Positions 1 through 5,120 of a stretch of 5,120 nucleotides of DNA are shown one piece after another; the first letter of the stretch is position 1; every line of letters starts with the position of its first letter. The notes below the pieces were generated by a model. That model saw only the letters and a program-made list of their open reading frames with translations, had not been told where the DNA came from and searched no databases. The DNA comes from Alphaproteobacteria bacterium (GTDB lineage: Bacteria > Pseudomonadota > Alphaproteobacteria > Rickettsiales > RI-342): contig JADZBT010000008.1 of NCBI GenBank assembly GCA_020851915.1, positions 1 through 5,120 on the forward strand, read 5' to 3'. A program made the position numbers and the translations under genes.

Positions 1-860
1 ATATCCGCCACGCTCCTGTATCCTTCCAGCGCCTGCAGAAGGATGCCGGTGATGGTATGCACTGCGGTCTCCGTGGCCTGCAGGACTGCGCCCGGCGGGA
101 TCTCGACATAGGTGTTGCCACAACGCTGTTCCACGGCACTACGCTCGAACACCGGCGTGATGCCGCCTTCCGCCTCGCGCAGACAGAGGCGCACGATGGA
201 TTCATCATTCATGGCGAACGCGGTGAGCCGATCACGCTCGGACGCCGCCGGAGGAACGGCGAACGTGACCGACAGATCCAATCCTTTTTCAGTTTCGGTG
301 ACAAACACGCCACGCACCTGCCCCGGCTTCCTGAGGCGCGCGATGGCGTCGCGCAATTTGGGCAGCAGTGCCAGTATCGCCGGATGTAGAACGGGACATT
401 CGACGACATTCTCGATCCGGTGGCTGCGGGCTTCCGAAAAACCGAGCGTCACCTCGCCCTTATGCACCGACACGCCGAATTCCGCGCGGCGGCGCGCACC
501 TTCACCCACCACCACTATATCCTTCACGCAGGCCGGGTCATACCCGGCGCGCCGGATGGCGTGGAGCAATATGCCGCGCTTGAACTCACGGTATGCCTCG
601 GGCGTCACATGCTGGAGCACACACCCTCCGCAGACGCCGAAATGCGCGCACGCTGCGGGCTGACGCTGCGGCCCCGGCTCCATCACCTCCACCAGCCGGG
701 CGCGGATGAAATCCTTTCCCGCCTGTTCCACGACCGCCCGCACGCGGTCGCCGGGCGCAGCGAAAGGCACAAACACCACCTGCCCGTCCATCTCCGCCAC
801 GCCGTCGCCCAGGCCTCCCAGATGCGTGATGGTCAGCGTAATCTCTTGTCCGTTATGCAT
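1..860 (-). CDS. TrmA/RlmD-family 23S rRNA/tRNA (uracil-5-)-methyltransferase, N-terminal part (3' end outside window)
   Basis: My translation of the minus strand from the ATG at 860-858 is open for 286 codons to the window edge, with no frameshift. Residues 1-60 look like a TRAM-type RNA-binding beta barrel (THLGGLGDGVAEMDG, then VVFVPFAAPGDRV). Cysteines C71, C77 and C80 form a CX5CGGC pattern, and a fourth, C155, lies in VVECPVLHP. This is the cysteine set that binds a 4Fe-4S cluster in RlmD-type enzymes. The motif IPPGAVLQAT (about residues 254-263) sits where the family enters its SAM-binding Rossmann domain. Family members use SAM to make 5-methyluridine in rRNA or tRNA in the cytoplasm. 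The SAM-binding core and catalytic cysteine lie outside the window, so target position and activity cannot be judged. A purine-rich AGAAGA lies about 4 nt before the start, a weak ribosome binding site. The gene is divergent from the exporter operon and functionally unrelated to it. Family assignment is firm; rlmD versus another paralogue is not. Confidence 0.9.
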   Translation of the reverse strand, partial: MHNGQEITLTITHLGGLGDGVAEMDGQVVFVPFAAPGDRVRAVVEQAGKDFIRARLVEVMEPGPQRQPAACAHFGVCGGCVLQHVTPEAYREFKRGILLHAIRRAGYDPACVKDIVVVGEGARRRAEFGVSVHKGEVTLGFSEARSHRIENVVECPVLHPAILALLPKLRDAIARLRKPGQVRGVFVTETEKGLDLSVTFAVPPAASERDRLTAFAMNDESIVRLCLREAEGGITPVFERSAVEQRCGNTYVEIPPGAVLQATETAVHTITGILLQALEGYRSVAD

Positions 861-905
861 GTTTTCTTCTGTTTATTTCATTGCGGGCGTGAGTATACTG
901 CCCCC
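861..905. promoter_or_regulatory. Divergent intergenic promoter region with palindromic -10 (AGTATACT)
   Basis: This 45 bp gap separates two divergent genes. The octamer AGTATACT at 892-899 is a perfect palindrome, so TATACT (5 of 6 matches to the sigma-70 -10 consensus) reads rightward at 894-899 and leftward at 897-892. Rightward, transcription would begin near 905-907, on the adaptor's ATG at 906. Leftward, it would begin near 885, giving a leader of about 25 nt for the methyltransferase. No convincing -35 hexamer is visible at the right distance on either strand; the best rightward candidate is TTTATT at 872-877. The promoter role is inferred from motif and position. Confidence 0.5.
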
Positions 906-1958
906 ATGATAAAAAATCGCTTTGTATTTCTTGGAATCGCTGGCCTGATCGTGGCGGGTGCTTTGTTTGCGTTCGTTTCACGTTCCTCACCGACCGTGCA
1001 AGTGGTGCATCCCACCATCGGCCCTGCCGTGCAGGCGGTCTATGCCACGGGCACGGTGGAGGCTACCGTCATGCTGCCCATCGCCGCCCGCAGCGCGGCA
1101 CGGCTGGTGGAGCTCAATGTGGATGAAGGTGCAGAGGTCACCAAGGATCAGGTGATGGCGCGGCTGGAGGATAACGACCTTCAGGAAACACTGGCCGAAC
1201 TGGAAGCGCGCGAGCAATTCGCGCATAGCAACTACGAACGTAAATCGACGCTACTCAAGGAAGGCGCGGTGACGCGGCAGATTTATGACCAGTCGAAATC
1301 CGATTGGGAGGCTGCAAAAGCGGCGGTAGCACGCGCGCAGGCACAGGCCAATTTTATGAAACTGGTGGCGCCCGCCGACGGGCGCGTTATTCGCCGCGAC
1401 GGCGAGATCGGGCAGCTGATCCCCGCCAACCAGCCGGTATTCTGGATCTCCTGCTGCGCCCCCTTGCGCGTGACCGCAGAGGTGGATGAAGAAGACATCG
1501 CCATCGTAAAACCGGGACAGAAGGTGCTCATCCGTGCCGATGCCTTCCCGGGCAAGATATTCAACGGCACGGTGCAAAGCATTACGCCAAAGGGCGACCC
1601 GATAGCACGCAGCTACCGCGTACGCGTGCATTTCGACGAAGAAACGCCGCTGCTCATCGGCATGACCGCCGAGACCAACATCATCATCCGCGAGCGCAAG
1701 GACGCCATGCTGGTCCCCAGCAGCGCAGTGGTGCAGAACAAGGTCTGGCGGGTGGAGAATGATACACTCGTGGAGCGCACGGTAGAGATCGGCGCACGCG
1801 ATGCCGACCAAGTGGAGATCATCGAGGGGTTGACCGCAGAAGATACGGTCGTGCTCACGCCGGAGGAATCCTTCACGGCAGGCGACCCGGTGCGCGCACG
1901 CGTCGTGAAGGCTCCGCCCCCGGAGAAAAAATCCGCCCGCAATAAGCGGGGCGACTGA
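906..1958 (+). CDS. Periplasmic adaptor (membrane fusion) subunit of a tripartite ABC exporter, HlyD/MacA/DevB type
   Basis: The 350-residue product would bridge the inner-membrane permease to an outer-membrane channel. Residues 6-24 form one hydrophobic segment after a short basic N-terminus (MIKNR), a signal anchor; no lipobox cysteine follows. Residues about 58-92 (ending VDEGAEVTKDQVMARLEDND) and about 151-172 (LVAPADGRVIRRDGEIGQLI) are the two halves of the lipoyl-like barrel-sandwich domain. Between them, about 93-150 is an alpha-helical hairpin. Its tip reads R112-x3-L116-x6-T123, close to the RxxxLxxxxxxS TolC-docking motif with Ser replaced by Thr. A beta-barrel domain follows (about 186-265), then a membrane-proximal domain and a basic tail. 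An adjacent cysteine pair (C183, C184) is unusual for a periplasmic protein. I chose the ATG at 906 because the signal anchor starts there; the frame is open upstream to 420, but that part is antisense to the methyltransferase. The stop overlaps the permease start by one base (TGATG). Substrate unknown. Confidence 0.92.
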   Translation: MIKNRFVFLGIAGLIVAGALFAFVSRSSPTVQVVHPTIGPAVQAVYATGTVEATVMLPIAARSAARLVELNVDEGAEVTKDQVMARLEDNDLQETLAELEAREQFAHSNYERKSTLLKEGAVTRQIYDQSKSDWEAAKAAVARAQAQANFMKLVAPADGRVIRRDGEIGQLIPANQPVFWISCCAPLRVTAEVDEEDIAIVKPGQKVLIRADAFPGKIFNGTVQSITPKGDPIARSYRVRVHFDEETPLLIGMTAETNIIIRERKDAMLVPSSAVVQNKVWRVENDTLVERTVEIGARDADQVEIIEGLTAEDTVVLTPEESFTAGDPVRARVVKAPPPEKKSARNKRGD

Positions 1959-3202
1959 TGCGGCTGCTGGCCGCCATCGCCGTCAAGCACCTGCTTGCCC
2001 GCAAGCGGCAGAGCCTCGTGTCGCTGTCCGGCATCGTGCTGGGAGTGGCGTTCTTCCTTGCCATTTCCTCGCTCATGCAGGGTTCGGAGAAAGATTTCAT
2101 CCGGCGGCTGGTCGATAACACGCCGCACATCACCATCTCCGATGAATTCCGCACCGCGCGCAAGCAGCCGGTGTACGAGCAGTTCCCCGACGCGCTGGTG
2201 GGCCTCAGCAACGTGAAGCCGCTCACCGAAACGCGGGGCTTACGCGGATACCAGCGGATACTCGACACACTGCACAGCTTCCCCGGCCTGCGCGCCTCTC
2301 CGGTGCTGGCCGGGCAGGCGCTGGTAAGCTTTGCCGGCGACGAGGAAGGCATCACGCTCAACGGCGTCGTGCCGGAGGAGATAAACGACGTCACCTCCAT
2401 TCAGGAACACATGGTCAAAGGCAAGGCCTCCTCGCTCATCGGCAATTCCGACGGCATCATCATCGGCGAGGGGCTGGCGCGGCAACTCTCGCTCGACATG
2501 GGCGACGTCATCACGGTGGCTTCCGGCGGCGGGCAGGTGCGCGCACTCAAGATCGCGGGCATATTCCGCATCGGACGCTCAAGCTACGACCGCAACCAGA
2601 CCTTCGTTGACCTCAAGCGCGCGCAGGCGTTGCTCGGGCGCTCCGACCGGGTGAACACCCTCATCGTCAAGCTCGACGATCCCTACGCCGCGCGCGATGT
2701 CGCCAATCAGATAGAACAGCGCATCGGCTATAAATCGGTATCCTGGCAGGAAGCCTCCGAGGACCTGATGAATACGCTGACCATCCGCAATACCATCATG
2801 TATACCGTGGTGAGCGCGGTGCTGGTGGTCGCGGCGTTCGGCATCTACAACATCATCTCCACCGTGGTGATGGAGAAACACCGCGACATCGCCATTCTCA
2901 AGTCCATGGGATTCCACGCGAGCGACATCAAATACATCTTCGTGACGCAGGGCGTGGTACTGGGCATTGCGGGATGCCTCGCGGGATTGCCGCTGGGCAG
3001 CCTGCTGATGCTGGCGCTCATGCAGATACGCATGAAGCCGCCCGGCTCCTCGGAGATCGTCAGCATGCCGATAGACTGGAGCTGGATGCAATTCGCCATC
3101 GCGGCGGGCTTTGCGCTATCCGCCTCAGTGATCGCCGCACTCCTGCCCGCACGCAAAGGTGCTACGCTGCACCCCGTGGACATTCTGCGCGGAGGCACAT
3201 GA
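1958..3202 (+). CDS. ABC exporter permease, FtsX/MacB fold (DevC/LolC-like)
   Basis: The 414-residue inner-membrane protein has the four-helix FtsX layout: TM1 at about 21-41, a large periplasmic domain at about 44-275 (MacB_PCD type), then TM2 about 281-304, TM3 about 327-355 and TM4 about 377-397. The loop after TM2 (VVMEKHRDIAILKSMGFHAS, from about 303) matches the conserved cytoplasmic coupling-helix segment of FtsX, LolC/E and MacB proteins. The C-terminus (LLPARKGATLHPVDILRGG) is the usual family ending. There is no fused ATPase, unlike MacB; the ATPase is the next gene. Proteins of this fold work as dimers and drive substrates through the periplasmic adaptor by mechanotransmission instead of forming a classical import or export channel. 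The start ATG shares its A with the adaptor's stop, suggesting translational coupling; GCGGGG just upstream is a weak ribosome binding site. The neighbouring adaptor favours export across the envelope over LolCDE lipoprotein release, which has no such adaptor. Substrate unknown. Confidence 0.93.
   Translation: MRLLAAIAVKHLLARKRQSLVSLSGIVLGVAFFLAISSLMQGSEKDFIRRLVDNTPHITISDEFRTARKQPVYEQFPDALVGLSNVKPLTETRGLRGYQRILDTLHSFPGLRASPVLAGQALVSFAGDEEGITLNGVVPEEINDVTSIQEHMVKGKASSLIGNSDGIIIGEGLARQLSLDMGDVITVASGGGQVRALKIAGIFRIGRSSYDRNQTFVDLKRAQALLGRSDRVNTLIVKLDDPYAARDVANQIEQRIGYKSVSWQEASEDLMNTLTIRNTIMYTVVSAVLVVAAFGIYNIISTVVMEKHRDIAILKSMGFHASDIKYIFVTQGVVLGIAGCLAGLPLGSLLMLALMQIRMKPPGSSEIVSMPIDWSWMQFAIAAGFALSASVIAALLPARKGATLHPVDILRGGT
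3191..3195 (+). promoter_or_regulatory. Ribosome binding site GGAGG of the ATPase gene
   Basis: GGAGG lies within the last codons of the permease gene. It is 6 nt before the second ATG (3202) but only 3 nt before the first (3199) of a tandem ATGATG, so it favours 3202 as the ATPase start. Confidence 0.75.
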
Positions 3203-3873
3203 TGGACGTGATACTCGAAGCCAGGAATCTAACGCGCACATTGACCGGCGAAGTTCCGGTCACACTGGTGAACCGCGCCAACCTTGCGATACATGGCGGC
3301 GAATTCACCGCCATCACCGGGCCGTCGGGGTCGGGTAAATCCTCGCTACTGTATCTGCTGGGGCTGCTCGACGCGCCTACCGAAGGATCCATCTGGGTGA
3401 ACGGCAGGGATACCGCCTCACTGGACGAAGACCAGCTGGCCGACATCCGTCTGGCCGGGATGGGGTTCGTGTTTCAGGCACATTTCCTGCTGCCGGAGTT
3501 CACCGCGCTGGAGAACGTAATGCTGCCGATCGAACGGCTGGGCACACTGGATACCGCCGCTGCCCGCGCCCGGGCACTTGGCCTTCTGGAAGATATGGGC
3601 CTGAAAGAACAGGTGCATAAGCTGCCGCGCCAGATGTCCGGCGGACAGAGCCAGCGCGTCGCTATCGCGCGGGCGCTGGCCAACGACCCGCCGGTGGTGC
3701 TGGCCGACGAGCCCACCGGCAACCTCGATACCGCATCGAGCGCCAATGTGCAGAATATCCTGCGTGATCTCGCCCGCAACCGGGGCAAATCGGTGATCGT
3801 GGTCACCCACGACCCGGATTTCGCCAGAACGGCAGACCGCATCGTGCATATCGTCGATGGCAAAATTACCTGA
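3202..3873 (+). CDS. ABC exporter ATPase, LolD/MacB/DevA type
   Basis: This 223-residue cytoplasmic nucleotide-binding subunit would power the permease encoded just upstream. All ATPase motifs are intact: Walker A GPSGSGKSS at 40-48 (K46), Q-loop Q92 in FVFQAHFLLPEFTALENV, signature MSGGQSQR at 145-152, Walker B VVLADEP at 165-171 with catalytic E170, D-loop NLDT at 174-177 and H-loop H203 in VVTHD. Length and the ADEPTGNLD sequence are typical of the MacB/LolD/FtsE group, which pairs with FtsX-fold permeases. Two in-frame ATGs occur at 3199 and 3202. I prefer 3202 because of spacing from GGAGG; starting at 3199 would only add one methionine. The ATG at 3202 overlaps the permease stop by one base, so it is probably co-translated with the permease. 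The frame extends upstream to 2974, but that part is out of frame within the permease and is not real. No clear terminator follows. Confidence 0.95.
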   Translation: MDVILEARNLTRTLTGEVPVTLVNRANLAIHGGEFTAITGPSGSGKSSLLYLLGLLDAPTEGSIWVNGRDTASLDEDQLADIRLAGMGFVFQAHFLLPEFTALENVMLPIERLGTLDTAAARARALGLLEDMGLKEQVHKLPRQMSGGQSQRVAIARALANDPPVVLADEPTGNLDTASSANVQNILRDLARNRGKSVIVVTHDPDFARTADRIVHIVDGKIT

Positions 3874-3978
3874 ACCCATTGAAAATCCTTGCTATAAACC
3901 CAAAATCATTAAAAACTCCGTGCGTCTGACCGGTGGTTGCGCTACAAGGAGCCGGCACACAGCATAAGGAACACCGCC
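3874..3978 (+). promoter_or_regulatory. Intergenic region with extended -10 promoter candidate for the RND adaptor
   Basis: This 105 bp stretch is more AT-rich in its first half than the flanking genes. TGCTATAAA at 3890-3898 fits an extended -10 element (TG-N-TATAAA), which can work without a good -35. Transcription would start near 3905, leaving a leader of about 74 nt. TTGAAA at 3879-3884 resembles a -35 but is only 8 nt from the -10, too close to pair with it. I see no GC stem followed by a T run, so read-through from the upstream operon cannot be excluded. Promoter activity is inferred. Confidence 0.4.
3966..3970 (+). promoter_or_regulatory. Ribosome binding site AAGGA deciding a GTG start
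   Basis: AAGGA lies 8 nt before the GTG at 3979, a normal spacing. It supports GTG over the in-frame ATGs at 4063 and beyond, which would remove the membrane anchor. Confidence 0.7.
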
Positions 3979-5120
3979 GTGGACATTCTGAAGCAGCATA
4001 AGAAGATCATCGTTATCGCCGCCGTAGCGGCGCTTATTGTCTATTTTTCTGCAGGGCGGATCATGATGTTCATGGGCGCTAGCATGATGGGCGGGCCGCA
4101 GGGCCCCGCGCCAGTGAGCGTCGCCGCCGTCATCGAGCGCAGCGTGCAGCAGTGGCACGAATTCTCCGGGCGTCTGGTGGCGGTCGATACCGCCGACATC
4201 CGTCCGCGCGTTTCCGGCACGATCGACGCCATCCATTTCAAGGAAGGCGAATGGGTAGAGAAAGACCAGCCGCTCTTCACCATCGACCCCCGCCCCTATC
4301 AGGCGGCGCTGCAAGCCGCGCAGGCGCGTTCGACGCTGGCCAGCGAGGAATTCAAGCGCGCGAAGGTGCTGCTGGAGAACAAAGCCATCTCGCAGCGCGA
4401 CTACGACACCAAGCGCAATAATGACGAAGTGGCGAAAGCCGACCTCACCCGCGCCCAGCTCGATTTCGATTATACCGTGGTCAAGGCCCCGGTCGCGGGA
4501 CATGTGGGACGCGCCGAGATCACCGTCGGCAATCTGGTCGATGCGGGAGCGAATGCGCCGGTGCTTACCACCGTCATCTCCGACCGCCCCATCTACGCCG
4601 ACTTCACCATCGACGAGCAGACCTTCCTCACCTATCTTCAGGCGGTAGGGACGGACACCGCGAAGCTGGGAGAGATACCCGTGTATCTGGGGCTCTCCGG
4701 TGGAGAAGAGCCCTCCATCAAGGGACAGGTACAGTCCTTCGATAACCGCGTCGACCCGAGCTCCGGCACGATCCGCGTGCGCGCGGTCTTCGCCAATGAA
4801 GACGCTAAGCTCATCCCCGGCCTGTTCGCACGCATCCGGCTGGGTAATCCGGTCAACGCGCCCGTGCAGCTCATCACCGACCGCGCGGTCGGGACCGATC
4901 AGGACAAGAAATTCGTGCTGGTGGTAGGCGACGACACGAAAGTTTCTTATCGTGAGATCACGCTGGGCGCAGCGGTGGACGGGTTGCGCGTCGTGACGAG
5001 TGGCCTGAAAGCGGGCGAGAAGATCATCGTCAACGGCCTGCAACGCGCGCGGCCGGGAGCGGAGGTCACGCCGGAGGTGGTCGCGATGGATGCACCGGAA
5101 ACTGCGCCGCAAGCAGCAGC
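3979..5120 (+). CDS. RND efflux periplasmic adaptor, AcrA/MexA type (C-terminus outside window)
   Basis: The frame is open from GTG 3979 to the window edge, giving 380 residues. AcrA/MexA proteins are about 380-400 long, so little is missing. Residues 10-25 (IIVIAAVAALIVYFSA) are a hydrophobic anchor; there is no lipobox cysteine, so this is a membrane-anchored and not a lipidated adaptor. The barrel-sandwich first half is RPRVSGTIDAIHFKEGEWV (about 75-93) followed by FTIDPRPY. The hairpin is about 107-166, and its tip has R127-x3-L131-x6-S138, an exact match to the RxxxLxxxxxxS TolC-docking motif. The second barrel-sandwich half is VVKAPVAGHVGRAEITVGN (about 167-185). Then come the beta-barrel domain (about 200-290, with VDPSSGTIRVRAVFANED) and the membrane-proximal domain (KAGEKIIVNGLQRARPG, 344-360). 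The tail is rich in Ala and Pro. A methionine cluster (M29, M30, M32, M36, M37) follows the anchor. RND pump and outer-membrane channel genes usually follow such an adaptor but lie outside the window. Substrate unknown. Confidence 0.93.
   Translation, partial: MDILKQHKKIIVIAAVAALIVYFSAGRIMMFMGASMMGGPQGPAPVSVAAVIERSVQQWHEFSGRLVAVDTADIRPRVSGTIDAIHFKEGEWVEKDQPLFTIDPRPYQAALQAAQARSTLASEEFKRAKVLLENKAISQRDYDTKRNNDEVAKADLTRAQLDFDYTVVKAPVAGHVGRAEITVGNLVDAGANAPVLTTVISDRPIYADFTIDEQTFLTYLQAVGTDTAKLGEIPVYLGLSGGEEPSIKGQVQSFDNRVDPSSGTIRVRAVFANEDAKLIPGLFARIRLGNPVNAPVQLITDRAVGTDQDKKFVLVVGDDTKVSYREITLGAAVDGLRVVTSGLKAGEKIIVNGLQRARPGAEVTPEVVAMDAPETAPQAA

Noticed and set aside
112..663. A 183-codon plus-strand open frame at the left end
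   Set aside because: It is the shadow of the minus-strand methyltransferase, whose TRAM domain and 4Fe-4S cysteines are clear. The plus-strand product is a Ser/Arg/Pro-rich sequence with no domain.
420..905. Upstream extension of the adaptor frame to an ATG at 420 (also an ATG at 855)
   Set aside because: The extension is antisense to a well-supported methyltransferase, is low in recognisable motifs, and would bury the signal anchor that begins at 906 inside the protein.
1251..1811. A 186-codon minus-strand open frame within the ABC adaptor
   Set aside because: It is antisense to the conserved adaptor domains, has no recognisable motif, and its His/Ala/Val-rich composition is typical of reverse-frame translation.
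2974..3198. Upstream extension of the ATPase frame to 2974
   Set aside because: It lies out of frame within the permease's last two transmembrane helices. Family alignment and the GGAGG site place the start at 3199 or 3202.
3914..3962. Possible stem (GTG/CAC and CCGG/CCGG) in the gap before the RND adaptor
   Set aside because: The paired segments are short, interrupted by unpaired bases, and not followed by a T run, so neither a terminator nor a riboswitch can be supported.
3892..5112. A 406-codon open frame on the minus strand, antisense to the RND adaptor
   Set aside because: Its length looks impressive, but the plus strand here encodes a clear AcrA/MexA protein with all domains. The minus-strand translation shows no recognisable domain, and high GC favours long antisense open frames.

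Overview
The window is about 60% GC, densely coded and proteobacterial in character. The truncated RNA methyltransferase at the left edge carries a PPGAVLQAT motif resembling the form usual in Alphaproteobacteria. That is only a weak hint, so the class assignment is tentative. No RNA genes, mobile elements, CRISPR arrays or long repeats were seen, and no stretch over 300 bases lacks a gene.

Layout: (1) Positions 1-860, minus strand: the N-terminal 286 residues of a TrmA/RlmD-family RNA uracil-5 methyltransferase, with its 3' end outside the window. (2) Positions 861-905: a 45 bp divergent intergenic region containing the palindromic octamer AGTATACT, which reads as a TATACT -10 element on both strands. 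(3) Positions 906-3873, plus strand: a compact three-gene operon encoding a periplasmic adaptor (HlyD/MacA/DevB type), an FtsX/MacB-fold permease and a LolD/MacB-type ATPase, joined by 1-base stop/start overlaps. (4) Positions 3874-3978: a 105 bp intergenic region with an extended -10 promoter candidate and a good ribosome binding site. (5) Positions 3979-5120, plus strand: an RND-type (AcrA/MexA) periplasmic adaptor starting at GTG and open at the right edge, near its expected C-terminus.

The three-gene operon encodes the inner-membrane and periplasmic parts of a tripartite ABC exporter. Its gene order and domain split (adaptor, permease, separate ATPase) match cyanobacterial DevBCA more than MacAB, where ATPase and permease are fused. 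The second adaptor probably begins an RND efflux operon whose pump gene would lie just past the right edge. Both adaptors carry a hairpin-tip motif of the kind that docks to TolC-like outer-membrane channels, but no channel gene is present here. Substrates cannot be read from the sequence. I see recognisable export systems here, not a clearly undescribed one. The more unusual points are the symmetric promoter with a probable leaderless adaptor mRNA and the methionine-rich patch in the RND adaptor.
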